Of a stretch of 64,000 nucleotides of DNA, positions 55,917 to 64,000 are shown piece after piece. The notes beneath the pieces were generated by a model that did not search any database, was not told where the DNA came from, and worked only from the letters and a program-made list of their open reading frames with translations. Position numbers and translations under genes: made by a program. How positions within the stretch are numbered: position 1 is the stretch's first letter; the number at the start of each line of letters is the position of its first letter. Source of the stretch: Alistipes ihumii AP11 (GTDB lineage Bacteria; Bacteroidota; Bacteroidia; Bacteroidales; Rikenellaceae); assembly GCF_025144665.1 (NCBI RefSeq), contig NZ_CP102294.1:682001-746000 (forward strand), given 5' to 3'.

Positions 55917-57581
55917 TCAGCAGGCCCGGTCGCCGAGCAGCAGGCGGGCCTGCTCGCGCGCCGCCTCGGTCACGTCGGTCCCGCTGAGCATGCGGGCGAT
56001 CTGCTCGACGCGTTCGGAAGGCGCCAGCTTCCTGATACGAGTCGCCGTGCCGGAGGCAGACTCCTCCTTATATACGAAAAAGTGGTCGCTCCCCTTGGCA
56101 GCCACCTGAGGCAAATGCGTGATATTGATTACCTGCAAGCCGGACGAAAGGCGAACGATGATCTCGCCCATGCGGTCAGCCACCGACCCGGAAACGCCCG
56201 TATCGATCTCGTCGAAGATCACCGTAGGAAGCTGCCCCGAACGGGCGACGAGCGACTTGAGACTCAGCATCAGCCGAGACATCTCGCCCCCGGAGGCCAC
56301 CTTCTCGACCGGCTGGAGCGGCATCCGCCGGTTGGCCGTGAACAGGAAGCGTATCGTATCCGCACCGTCGGGCCGCAACTCCGCGGCCGGCGCGATCTCG
56401 ATCCGCAGAACGGCCGACTCCATGCCGAGCTCGGCGAGCATCCCCGCTATCTGCTCTTCGATCCGCGGAGCGGCCGCCGTACGAACCGCCGTCAGCTCGC
56501 CCGCGATCCGGACAGCCTCGGCACGCAACCGCTCGACCTGCTGCCGCATTTGGGCAATCGCCTCGGCACCGCCTTCGATATCCGCCAGTTGCGCTTCGTA
56601 TCGGGCCTGCAATGCGAGCAGTTCGGAAACGGAAGCGACTCGATGCTTCTGCTGGAGCGAATAGATGCGGTCCAGACGGGCAGTTACCTGTTCGAGTCGC
56701 CGGGGATCAGCATCGATCCGGTCGGCGCCGGAAGCGGCCTCGGAAGCCAGATCCTTCAGATCGAGCGCCGCCGCGTGCAAGCGGGCATAAAATTCCTCGG
56801 CCCGGGGATAGACTTCGGTTATGCGGCCGACCGACGTTTCGACGCTCTTGAGCCGCGAAAGCAGGCTATCCTCGGCCCCTTCCAGCTCGGAAGCGGCGAA
56901 AAGCAACGTATCGCGGATCTCCGAGGCATGCGACAGCTCGGACAGACCGGCCTCCAGCTCCTGCTGCTCGTTCTCCGACAATTTCGCCTCACGCAGCTCG
57001 TTCAACTGAAAGGAAACGTACTCCCGGTCGCGGCCGCTCTGCTCGGCCCGGACCCGAAGTGTCTCCAACTCGCTCTCGCAACGGCGGAGCTCGCCGTATA
57101 TCCGGCGATACTCCCCCAGCCTGTCGCCGGCCTCTCCCACGCTGTCGAGCAAACCGGTCCGGAAACGGCTGTCGCCCAACAGCAGCGTCTGGTGCTGCGA
57201 ATGAATATCGATCAGTCGGACGCCGATCTCGCGCAAGGCCGTCAGCTGGACGGGAAGATCGTTGACGTAAGCGCGGCTCTTGCCGGCGGGCGTAATCACC
57301 CGCCGCACGACGGTCCGCTCGTCATAGTCCACATCGAGCGACCCGAACAGCGGCTCCAAGCCGTAACCCCGGACGTCGAACTCGGCCTCGACGACGCAGT
57401 TGCGCCCCGAGTCCTTGATCGCGGCCGCGTCGGCGCGAGCTCCCAGCACCAGCCCCAGCGCGCCGAGCAGGATCGACTTGCCGGCTCCGGTCTCGCCGGT
57501 AATGATATTCAGCCCGGCGGCGAACTCGATGTCCAGCCGGTCAATCAGCGCATAATTCTCGACCGTCAAACGACACAGCAT
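55917..57581 (-). CDS. recN: DNA repair protein RecN
   Basis: 554 residues, normal length. SMC-like ATPase acting in double-strand break repair. Walker A GETGAGKSILLGAL at 30-43, a central coiled coil (about 150-370), the ABC signature SGGEMSRLMLSLKSL, and Walker B PTVIFDEIDTGVSG. Last gene of the bamD-rpoZ-coaBC-recN group, beginning 75 bp after coaBC. Confidence 0.96.
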   Translation of the reverse strand: MLCRLTVENYALIDRLDIEFAAGLNIITGETGAGKSILLGALGLVLGARADAAAIKDSGRNCVVEAEFDVRGYGLEPLFGSLDVDYDERTVVRRVITPAGKSRAYVNDLPVQLTALREIGVRLIDIHSQHQTLLLGDSRFRTGLLDSVGEAGDRLGEYRRIYGELRRCESELETLRVRAEQSGRDREYVSFQLNELREAKLSENEQQELEAGLSELSHASEIRDTLLFAASELEGAEDSLLSRLKSVETSVGRITEVYPRAEEFYARLHAAALDLKDLASEAASGADRIDADPRRLEQVTARLDRIYSLQQKHRVASVSELLALQARYEAQLADIEGGAEAIAQMRQQVERLRAEAVRIAGELTAVRTAAAPRIEEQIAGMLAELGMESAVLRIEIAPAAELRPDGADTIRFLFTANRRMPLQPVEKVASGGEMSRLMLSLKSLVARSGQLPTVIFDEIDTGVSGSVADRMGEIIVRLSSGLQVINITHLPQVAAKGSDHFFVYKEESASGTATRIRKLAPSERVEQIARMLSGTDVTEAAREQARLLLGDRAC

Positions 57582-57655
57582 ATCCCGTATGAATTAAACG
57601 GACCCTTCCTCGCCGGAAAAGTCCGAACTGCAAAGCGAAAGTTACGAATTTTCGG

Positions 57656-58858
57656 TTATTCCTCCTTTTTCCAGAACGCCTCGATCTCGTCCGCGATATC
57701 CGAAGCGACCGCTCGCTTGTTCTTGAGCCCGAAAGCGTTCCGCCGCCCGTCGCGGTGCAGAATCGTAACGCGGTTCGTATCGACGCCGAAGCCCGCGCCC
57801 GGATCGTCCAGCGAGTTGAGCACGATCATATCCATATTCTTGCGCTCGAGCTTATCCTCGGCATGCTCGAGCCCGTGATCGGTCTCGAGCGCGAAGCCCA
57901 CCAGCAGACGGGGCCCCTTGATCTCTCCGATCGCCGCGGCAATGTCCCGCGTAGGACGCAGCTCGATGCTCCGCACCTCGCTCTCCTTCTTGATCTTCCG
58001 GTCGGCGACCGAAACCGGAGTATAATCGGCCACCGCCGCACACATTACGGCTCCGTCGCAACGCTCGAAAACATGCAGGGAGGCCGCGTACATCTCGTCG
58101 GCCGTCGTAACCTCCAGCGCCTGCATCCCGTCGGGAATCGGCAATGCCGTGCGTCCGGTCACCAAAATCACGTCGGCTCCCCGGTCGCGCAGTTCCTCGG
58201 CCAAGGCATAGCCCATCTTGCCGGACGAATGGTTCGATATGTAGCGAACGGGGTCGATCGGCTCGATCGTCGGGCCGGCCGTCACGAGCAGGGTCCGCCC
58301 CTGCAGCGAGCGCCGGCGGGCAAAATAGTCCGACACCGCACGCGCGATCGCGGCGGGCTCCTCCATCCGTCCTTTGCCCGAAAGGCCGCTGGCCAATTCT
58401 CCCGAAGCCGGTTCGATGATCCGGCATCCGTAGCTTTTGAGGCTGTCGAGGTTATAGCGGGTCGTCGGATGAGCGTACATATCGAGGTCCATCGCCGGGG
58501 CGACGAACACGGGACAACGCGCCGACAGATAAGTGGTCAGCAGCAGGTTGTCGGCCACGCCGGTAGCCATCTTCGCAATCGTATTGGCCGTAGCCGGAGC
58601 GACGACCAGCGCGTCGGCCCACTCGCCGAGCGAGACATGGCTGTTCCACTGTCCGCTCTCCGGATCGAAAAACTCGACGAGAATCGGGTGGCGGCTCAAC
58701 GTCGCGAGCGTCAGCGGCGTGATGAACTGCTTGGCCAGCGGAGTCATCAGTACGCGCACTTCCGCGCCCTCGCGGATCAGTTCCCTGACGAGTATCGCAG
58801 CCTTGTAAGCTGCGATACTGCCTGTTACGCCGACGATTATTTTCTTGCCTCCGAGCAT
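57656..58858 (-). CDS. coaBC: Bifunctional phosphopantothenoylcysteine decarboxylase / synthase
   Basis: 400 residues. The CoaC flavoprotein half (1-190) has VTGSIAAYKAAILVREL and APAMDLDMYAHP; the usual asparagine of PAMN is an aspartate, which I also associate with other Bacteroidetes. The CoaB half (about 195-400) has TAGPTIEPIDPVRYI, NHSSGKMGYALAEE and the lysine-rich DRKIKKE. The protein carries out two steps of coenzyme A synthesis. It sits 18 bp after rpoZ. Confidence 0.96.
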   Translation of the reverse strand: MLGGKKIIVGVTGSIAAYKAAILVRELIREGAEVRVLMTPLAKQFITPLTLATLSRHPILVEFFDPESGQWNSHVSLGEWADALVVAPATANTIAKMATGVADNLLLTTYLSARCPVFVAPAMDLDMYAHPTTRYNLDSLKSYGCRIIEPASGELASGLSGKGRMEEPAAIARAVSDYFARRRSLQGRTLLVTAGPTIEPIDPVRYISNHSSGKMGYALAEELRDRGADVILVTGRTALPIPDGMQALEVTTADEMYAASLHVFERCDGAVMCAAVADYTPVSVADRKIKKESEVRSIELRPTRDIAAAIGEIKGPRLLVGFALETDHGLEHAEDKLERKNMDMIVLNSLDDPGAGFGVDTNRVTILHRDGRRNAFGLKNKRAVASDIADEIEAFWKKEE

Positions 58859-58876
58859 GTCTGCGACCGTTAAAAA

Positions 58877-59221
58877 CTATTCGGCGATCGTCTCGGGCTG
58901 AGGCTCCGGTCTGTTCTCGCGGAAATAGACCTTTCCCTCCAGAAATTCCTCGGTCGCCACGAGCGTAGGCTTCGGCAGCCGCTCGTAGTATTTCGATATC
59001 TCGATCTGCTCCCGGTTTTCGAACGTCTCCTCGAGCGAATCGGTGACGCTCGAGAAATCGGCCAGCTTCCGGTTCAATTCCTGCTTGATCTCGCTGGCGA
59101 TCTGATTCGCGCGGCGGGCGATCACGACCACGGACTCGTAAATGTTGCCCGTCGGCGCGTCGATGTCGGTGAGCGTCCGGGTGACTGTGTTCGTCGGAAT
59201 GCTACTTTTCTTGATTTCCAT
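58877..59221 (-). CDS. rpoZ: RNA polymerase omega-like subunit (Rpb6 family)
   Basis: 114 residues from the ATG at 59221 (MEIKKSSIPTNTVTRTL). The N-terminal half matches the Bacteroidetes omega-like protein (GNIYESVVVIARRANQI, then EIKQELNRKLADF). The acidic C-terminal tail ends PEPQPETIAE. Omega aids assembly of RNA polymerase. The start overlaps the end of bamD by 20 bp, indicating translational coupling. A longer in-frame extension lacks homology. Confidence 0.9.
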   Translation of the reverse strand: MEIKKSSIPTNTVTRTLTDIDAPTGNIYESVVVIARRANQIASEIKQELNRKLADFSSVTDSLEETFENREQIEISKYYERLPKPTLVATEEFLEGKVYFRENRPEPQPETIAE

Positions 59222-60080
59222 CTTTCGTTTCGGAATTATCTGATTGATTCGTATTGTCGCTGTTCGAGCCGTTCTGCAGGTCGCCGTACTTGGCCAAGTG
59301 CTTCTTGGCCTCCTCGAGCATCTTGTCGACCTCCTTCTTGTACTTGCTGTCGGGATATTGGTCGACGAAATTGTAATAGGCGTTCTGCGTATCGAGATAC
59401 CGCTGGCGCTGCAGCGAAGCGACGCTGTTGCGCGCATAGAGACAGTGGGCGCTGACGATCAGATAGGCCAGCTCTTCGCGGTGACCGCTCTCGGGATACA
59501 TATCGATGGCGTTCTGAAGCGCCGTAACGGCCGAATTGTAGTATCCTATATCGTAGTACACCTTGGCGTTCATGAAAGCCTTGTCGTAGAGTTTCTGCCT
59601 CAGCTCGATCATGTTCTCGATCAGCTGGTCCTTCTTCACGCTGTTCGGATAGCGGTCCAGATATTCCGTTATGGCCTGAAGAGCCTGATGCGTGGCCGTC
59701 TGGTCGTACTCGGGCTTAGGCGAGGAAAAGTAAAAACCCTTGGCATACATATACTCCGCGTCCTCCAGAAACGGGCTGCGCCCGAAACGGCGGCGGAAGC
59801 CGTCGAACAGCTCGGCGCTCGAAACGAAGTCCCCGCTTTTGTAGTAACAGAGTCCCGTATAATAAGCCAAAGTATCGGCGCGGGCCGACTGAGCGTACAC
59901 GTGAGCGACGTCCTGAAAAAGCGTCAGCGCCTTGTTGTACTTCCCCTTATCGGTGTATTCGATGGCCGTCTGATACTTCAGGTTGCTGTCGTTGCTCTTG
60001 AGGACCTTGCTGTATCCGCTGCACGAGGCGGCCGTCACGCCCGCCAGCACGACCAAAGCTTTGTTTACGTCGATTCTCAT
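59202..60080 (-). CDS. bamD: Outer-membrane assembly lipoprotein BamD
   Basis: 292 residues from the ATG at 60080. The lipoprotein signal MRIDVNKALVVLAGVTAASC has the anchor cysteine at 20. The mature part has tetratricopeptide-type helices (EYTDKGKYNKALTLFQDV, YYKSGDFVSSAELFDGF, VYYDIGYYNSAVTALQNA), as in BamD. The C-terminal tail is rich in asparagine, serine and glutamine. BamD helps BamA insert beta-barrel proteins. It leads the operon, with a -7 box 75 bp upstream. Confidence 0.93.
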   Translation of the reverse strand: MRIDVNKALVVLAGVTAASCSGYSKVLKSNDSNLKYQTAIEYTDKGKYNKALTLFQDVAHVYAQSARADTLAYYTGLCYYKSGDFVSSAELFDGFRRRFGRSPFLEDAEYMYAKGFYFSSPKPEYDQTATHQALQAITEYLDRYPNSVKKDQLIENMIELRQKLYDKAFMNAKVYYDIGYYNSAVTALQNAIDMYPESGHREELAYLIVSAHCLYARNSVASLQRQRYLDTQNAYYNFVDQYPDSKYKKEVDKMLEEAKKHLAKYGDLQNGSNSDNTNQSDNSETKDGNQEK

Positions 60081-60154
60081 CTTCAATTCATTAAGGATTA
60101 GGCGCCTACACCGACTCCGAACCGTCCCGAGAACGGTTCGTCGCCTAATTTCGG

Positions 60155-60185
60155 CAAAGTTATGTATTTTTAACGAGTTGAAAAA
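60155..60185 (-). promoter_or_regulatory. Promoter of the bamD operon
   Basis: Minus-strand TTTT at 60182-60185, 19 bp, TAACTTTG at 60155-60162. One mismatch in the -33 box. Confidence 0.65.
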
Positions 60186-60379
60186 ATATATATTGCGTTT
60201 TCGGGCGGATATTATCCGCAGCCCCGGACGCCCCGGCATAGCCGGCACGGAGAGCGAGCCGCGCACCCGTTCCGCCGCCCGCCCGCAACGGACGGCCAAT
60301 CCGCACGAAGGCTCTCCTCTCCGCAGGGCGACCATGACAAAAAAAGCCGTTTTTGTACGCGCATACGGAAAAAAATAGT
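60186..60379. other. Spacer between bamD and the Spt-like gene
   Basis: The divergent gap is about 365 bases in all (60081-60444). Between the two promoters lies GC-rich sequence with no supported gene. Confidence 0.4.
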
Positions 60380-60387
60380 TAGCTTTG
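60380..60387 (+). promoter_or_regulatory. -7 box TAGCTTTG of the Spt-like gene
   Basis: Exact consensus, 58 bp before the GTG start. TTTG occurs at 60352-60355, 24 bp upstream, longer than the usual spacer. Confidence 0.55.
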
Positions 60388-60444
60388 TACGTTTGTTTCC
60401 GAAACGATTACTCAATTTAAATACAATTTAAAACGGATACGATT

Positions 60445-61695
60445 GTGGATATTTTCGAACGACTCAAACAGAATGCCGGGGGTCCGATCGGCCAATACCA
60501 GAAGCTGAGCCACGGCTACTACTCTTTCCCGAAGCTCGAGGGCGAAATCGGCCCGCACATGATCTTCCGCGGCCGCGAGGTGCTGAACTGGAGCCTGAAC
60601 AACTACCTGGGCCTGGCCAACCATCCGGAGGTGCGCAAGGCCGACGCCGAGGCGGCCGCCGAGTTCGGCATGGCCTATCCGATGGGGGCCCGCATGATGA
60701 GCGGACAGACCAAGTGGCACGAGCAGCTCGAGCGCGAGCTGGCCGCTTTCGTGGGCAAGCCCGACGCCTTCCTGCTCAACTACGGCTATCAGGGAATGAT
60801 CTCGATCATCGACTCGCTGCTCACGCGCCGCGACGTGGTGGTCTACGACTCGGAGGCGCATGCCTGCATCATCGACGGGCTGCGGCTGCACACGGGCAAG
60901 CGCTTCGTATATCCGCACAACGACATGGAAGCCTGCCGCAAGCAGCTCGCCCATGCGACGAAACTGGCCGAGGAGAACGGCGGCGGCGTGCTCGTCATCA
61001 CCGAGGGCGTATTCGGCATGAAAGGCGATCTGGGCAAGCTCGACGAGATCGTCGCGATGAAAAAGGACTTCAACTTCCGCCTGCTGGTCGACGACGCGCA
61101 CGGCTTCGGCACGATGGGCAAACGCGGCTCGGGTACGCCCGAACACTTCGGCGTGACCGACGGCGTGGACGTGCTGTTCAACACGTTCGCCAAGTCGATG
61201 GCCGGCATCGGGGCGTTCGTATCGTCCGAGAAGTTCATCGTCGACTATCTTCGCTACAACATGCGCTCGCAGACCTATGCCAAGGCGCTGCCGATGCCTA
61301 TGGTCAAAGGAGCGCTCAAGAGGCTCGACCTGATCCGCACGCATCCGGAGTTCAAGGAAAACCTGTGGAAAATCGTCCGTGCGCTGCAAAGCGGCTTCCG
61401 CGAGCGCGGATTCGACATCGGAGGCACGCTGTCGCCCGTCACGCCCGTCTATATGAAGGGCGGCGTGGACGAAGCCTGCAACATCGTCGTCGACCTGCGC
61501 GAGACTTACAACCTGTTCTGCTCGGTGGTCGTTTACCCGGTGATCCCCAAGGGAGAAATCATCCTCCGCATCATCCCGACGGCCGTGCACACGCTCGACG
61601 ACGTGAACTACACGCTCGACTGCTTCGAGAAATGTCACAAGAAGCTGCTCGCCGGCGAATACAAAAAGCCCATGCCCGACATGAGCGAGAAATAA
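60445..61695 (+). CDS. spt: Alpha-oxoamine synthase, serine palmitoyltransferase-like
   Basis: 416 residues beginning with GTG. PLP fold type I: the lysine K250 in NTFAKSMAGIGAF, DDAHGFGTMGKRG, and NYLGLANHPEVRKA near the N terminus. The family joins an amino acid to an acyl-CoA (serine palmitoyltransferase, KBL, AONS). Bacteroidetes use Spt to make sphingolipids, and this protein shows the longer N terminus (IFERLKQNAGGPIGQY) I associate with this lineage. Exact acyl and amino donors are inferred. It is followed 22 bp later by a terminator, so it is probably monocistronic. Confidence 0.85.
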   Translation: MDIFERLKQNAGGPIGQYQKLSHGYYSFPKLEGEIGPHMIFRGREVLNWSLNNYLGLANHPEVRKADAEAAAEFGMAYPMGARMMSGQTKWHEQLERELAAFVGKPDAFLLNYGYQGMISIIDSLLTRRDVVVYDSEAHACIIDGLRLHTGKRFVYPHNDMEACRKQLAHATKLAEENGGGVLVITEGVFGMKGDLGKLDEIVAMKKDFNFRLLVDDAHGFGTMGKRGSGTPEHFGVTDGVDVLFNTFAKSMAGIGAFVSSEKFIVDYLRYNMRSQTYAKALPMPMVKGALKRLDLIRTHPEFKENLWKIVRALQSGFRERGFDIGGTLSPVTPVYMKGGVDEACNIVVDLRETYNLFCSVVVYPVIPKGEIILRIIPTAVHTLDDVNYTLDCFEKCHKKLLAGEYKKPMPDMSEK

Positions 61696-61716
61696 GTCCC
61701 GTACGGACGACACGAG

Positions 61717-61749
61717 ACACGGGGCGCCTGCTATGCAAGCGCCCCGTGT
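61717..61749 (+). terminator. Terminator-like hairpin after the Spt-like gene
   Basis: An 11-bp perfect stem ACACGGGGCGC/GCGCCCCGTGT with an 11-base loop. No T-run. Confidence 0.65.
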
Positions 61750-61895
61750 TAGCGAACACAGGACACGCATTCGATCAGCCCTCTGTCACAAATTCCCCTC
61801 CGGCGCAGGGGACTTCATATCGAGAAACCGGAATCGTCGAAAACCCGAGGTCCGGTTATTATATTAAGGTAACTATATAAATTCATTCCCGGCCG

Positions 61896-62447
61896 TTATT
61901 TCAGCCGGCGGACGACACGGGCCGGATTGCCGGCCACGACGACGTCCGGCTCGACGTCGCGCACCACGACGCTGCCTGCGCCGACGACCGAGCGAGGCCC
62001 GATCCGGACGCCCGGACAGAGAATCGCCCCGCCGCCGATCCAGCAGTCGTCGCCGATCGCAACCGGACGACAGCTTTCGACCGGGCGGCGGCGCTGCTCG
62101 AAATCCATCGGGTGGGTGAAGGTGTAAATCTGCACGGCAGGCCCGATCAGCACATGGTCGCCGATGCGGATCGGCTCACCGTCGAGCATCACGCAGTTGA
62201 AGTTAATGAAAACGCCACGTCCGATGAACAGGCTGTAACCATAGTCGCAGTAAAAAGGCGGACGAATCAGGCATTCGTCCGAAGCATGAGGCAGCAGCTC
62301 GCCGAGCGCCTCGCGGTACCCGGGCGCATCCATCGACAGCGCGTTGAGCCGGCTCAGCAGCGCGGCCGCCCGGCGGCGATCCTCGCTCAGTTGCGGGTCG
62401 AGCGTCTCGAACTGCTCGCCCCGGAGCATCTTTTCCCTTTCGGTCAT
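61896..62447 (-). CDS. Maltose/galactoside O-acetyltransferase family (left-handed beta helix)
   Basis: 183 residues from the ATG at 62447 (MTEREKMLRGEQFETLDPQL), the usual Maa opening. The rest is a hexapeptide-repeat beta helix (FIGRGVFINFNCVMLD, IGDHVLIGPAVQIYTFTHP, WIGGGAILCPGVRIG). The catalytic histidine is in TFTHPMD. The group acetylates sugars with acetyl-CoA; here it lies after gtrA and a GT39-like gene, so it may modify a surface glycan. Only 8 bp separate it from gtrA. Confidence 0.9.
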   Translation of the reverse strand: MTEREKMLRGEQFETLDPQLSEDRRRAAALLSRLNALSMDAPGYREALGELLPHASDECLIRPPFYCDYGYSLFIGRGVFINFNCVMLDGEPIRIGDHVLIGPAVQIYTFTHPMDFEQRRRPVESCRPVAIGDDCWIGGGAILCPGVRIGPRSVVGAGSVVVRDVEPDVVVAGNPARVVRRLK

Positions 62448-62455
62448 CGGTCCGC

Positions 62456-62830
62456 TCAAGAAGTAAACGTAAAGAAATAGTTCATAAAGAAGTTCCACAG
62501 CGTCACGACGCCGATCGCGATCAGCTTCGACAAATAGAACCCGACACGGGCCCGGTCGTTGAGCAGATAGATAATCAGGTTATTGATCAGCAGCCCGATA
62601 GCCGATATGCCGATAAACTGCATGTATTGCTGGGCCACCTGCGGATCGCGGCTATGGAAAGTCCACAGCCGGTTAAGCACGTAGTTGGTCGAGGCCGCCG
62701 AAATGAATCCCAGCGAGTTGGCGACATACTTGTTCAAGCGGAGCTTCTCCTTGCCGAGGAAGGTAATGCCGAAATCGACCGCCATGCCGGAAGCGCCGAC
62801 AACGCAAAATTTGATGAATTGAATAAGCAT
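62456..62830 (-). CDS. GtrA-family membrane protein
   Basis: 124 residues with four membrane helices. Family marks are FIKFCVVGASGMAVDFGI, NSLGFISAASTNYVLNRLWTF and ATLWNFF-type final helix (VVTLWNFFMNYFFTF). GtrA proteins are linked to moving undecaprenyl-phosphate-sugars across the membrane. It starts 6 bp before the GT39-like gene ends, in the same operon. Confidence 0.92.
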   Translation of the reverse strand: MLIQFIKFCVVGASGMAVDFGITFLGKEKLRLNKYVANSLGFISAASTNYVLNRLWTFHSRDPQVAQQYMQFIGISAIGLLINNLIIYLLNDRARVGFYLSKLIAIGVVTLWNFFMNYFFTFTS

Positions 62831-62836
62831 ATCTCG

Positions 62837-64000
62837 TTATTTTGCAATCGTTCTTATCCGTTCCGTCGGCCCGTTGAACCAAGTCGTCACCGGAAGGTTG
62901 GACACGGTGAAGCCTACCTGCCACGTGCGCTCCGGCAATTCGGGCACGACGAAACGCGCCTCGCGGCGGAGCGTCCCGCCGGCAGGAAGCAGGCCCTGCA
63001 CTTCGGGCAAATCGTAGCGACGGGTCGTCTCGCTCAGGTTGCGCCACACGATGCCGACCTTCACCGAGTCGCCGTCGAAACGGTAGTCGTAAGGATAGGG
63101 ATTGCGCAGCGTCAGACTCAGACGAAGCGTGTCGCCCGGCCGGACCTCGGAGGGCAGCGGACCGGTCTCGACCGCGATGCGGCGCACCGGAACGAACCGT
63201 CCGCAGCGCAGATAGCGGAACGTCCGGCCGTTCGGCAACTGAACGTCGCGCGAGCCCGGCACGCTGTCCCACACCTGAATCAGCACGGGACCTCCGGCCA
63301 TCCGGTCGTCGTCGTCGCGCAGCTCGTACTGGCTCGTCCGGTAATAGATCGACGGCTGGGCATACGCCTGTCCGCCCGTATAGAAGGCATATTTGGCCGC
63401 CGCCGTATACTGGCCGTCGAATATCACGGGAGCTCCCGCAGCCTCCTGCGCGATCCGTCCGTAGGACGTCCGGTTGTCGAACACCTCGAAACGCAGGCCG
63501 AGCGGGTTGAATATCATCTCGATGCGAACCAGCGCGACGAGCGCGACGGTCACCCACCCTACCCGCACGACGTAGCGGCGCGGACGACCGCCCCGACGGG
63601 CATGGAGGAACAGCAGCGCGATCACGCCGAACGCAACGGGAATCTCCCATTGAGGCTGCACGTACCCGCGCAGAGTCGTCGACAGGAAAAAGAGGACGAA
63701 CCCGGCCGAAATGAAGTTGAGAGCCCGCAACACGGGCGTTTCAGCTCGGGTCTTCCACCAGACGGCGACAAAAACGGGAAACAGCAGCGGATTGAAGATC
63801 GCCAGCAGATTGAGCAGGTACTCGGTCACGAACGAAAACTGAAAATCCTTGTTGCGTCCGGCCAGATGATAGCGGAACGAAACCCAGTCGTGCCCGGACT
63901 GCCATCCCAGATGCGGAAGGATCAGCAGCAGCGTCACGACGCAGGCGGCGTAGAATTTCGGATTGCGCAGCAGGCGCAGGTTCGACAGCACGGTCAGCAG
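62837..64000 (-). CDS. Polytopic membrane protein, GT39/ArnT-like (5' part missing)
   Basis: Partial: at least 388 codons, and the reading continues to the right edge with no start, so the N-terminal half is outside the window. It contains several membrane helices (LLLILPHLGWQSGHDWVSF, then LLNLLAIFNPLLFPVFVAV, LVRIEMIFNP) and a C-terminal soluble beta domain (VGIVWRNLSETTRRYDLPEV, then WQVGFTVSNLPVTTWFNG). The first helices match the second half of dolichol-phosphate-mannose or arabinose transferases (GT39/GT83). These take lipid-linked sugars to the outer face of the membrane. It heads the gtrA-acetyltransferase genes. Confidence 0.8.
   Translation of the reverse strand: MLTVLSNLRLLRNPKFYAACVVTLLLILPHLGWQSGHDWVSFRYHLAGRNKDFQFSFVTEYLLNLLAIFNPLLFPVFVAVWWKTRAETPVLRALNFISAGFVLFFLSTTLRGYVQPQWEIPVAFGVIALLFLHARRGGRPRRYVVRVGWVTVALVALVRIEMIFNPLGLRFEVFDNRTSYGRIAQEAAGAPVIFDGQYTAAAKYAFYTGGQAYAQPSIYYRTSQYELRDDDDRMAGGPVLIQVWDSVPGSRDVQLPNGRTFRYLRCGRFVPVRRIAVETGPLPSEVRPGDTLRLSLTLRNPYPYDYRFDGDSVKVGIVWRNLSETTRRYDLPEVQGLLPAGGTLRREARFVVPELPERTWQVGFTVSNLPVTTWFNGPTERIRTIAK

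Overview
The window looks like the chromosome of a high-GC Bacteroidales bacterium, most likely an Alistipes-like member of the Rikenellaceae. Three things point there. Many genes are preceded by the Bacteroidetes -7 box TAnnTTTG, several with a -33 TTTG box 19-20 bp upstream. The gene sets are typical of the phylum: bamD-rpoZ-coaBC-recN, leuA-leuC-leuD plus a second LeuA-like synthase, a BACON lipoprotein, and an alpha-oxoamine synthase of the type linked to sphingolipids. GC-rich spacers separate the operons. I saw no CRISPR array, insertion sequence, prophage or tRNA gene. All names rest on reading the sequence, without database searches.

Positions 1-18.8 kb (almost all minus strand) have a 6-deoxy-sugar theme. 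They hold the start of a lactaldehyde reductase (fucO), an operon of a PH-domain membrane protein, a GH106-like hydrolase and a GH78 alpha-L-rhamnosidase, an envelope operon (YtfJ-like, BamA-like, phosphoethanolamine transferase), a second GH78-type enzyme, an arabinose/fucose-isomerase-like protein, an AraC regulator, KdsD and a HutC-type GntR regulator.

Positions 19.0-31.4 kb (plus strand) are the most unusual part. A complete lipoyl-dependent 2-oxoacid dehydrogenase complex (E2, E3, fused E1) is followed by a PHP-domain protein, a bifunctional class II aldolase/short-chain dehydrogenase, a sorbose-1-phosphate-reductase-like MDR enzyme, a tandem class II aldolase with a second domain that has lost its metal ligands, and a lipoate-protein ligase. 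The divergent GntR gene and TTGTA/TACAA half-sites in the shared promoter region suggest local control. I infer a catabolic route in which an aldolase product is oxidised to an acyl-CoA, with lipoate supplied by the last gene. Neither a sugar kinase nor a permease is present.

Positions 31.4-49.9 kb carry mixed housekeeping and accessory genes: a cold-shock protein, an amidohydrolase, an MscS channel, two small conserved proteins, a probable 6S-type RNA at about 35.9-36.1 kb with a perfect Bacteroidetes promoter, a lipoprotein, MmcQ/YjbR overlapping a rhamnosidase-like gene, a YeiH transporter, a decayed flavin-reductase remnant, glyA, fabG, a BACON lipoprotein, adk and thiL with overlapping divergent promoters, and a membrane-anchored PD-(D/E)XK-like protein.

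Positions 50-64 kb hold the leucine operon without leuB, the recN-coaBC-rpoZ-bamD operon, a serine-palmitoyltransferase-like enzyme, and a partial envelope-sugar operon (GT39-like membrane protein, GtrA, acetyltransferase).
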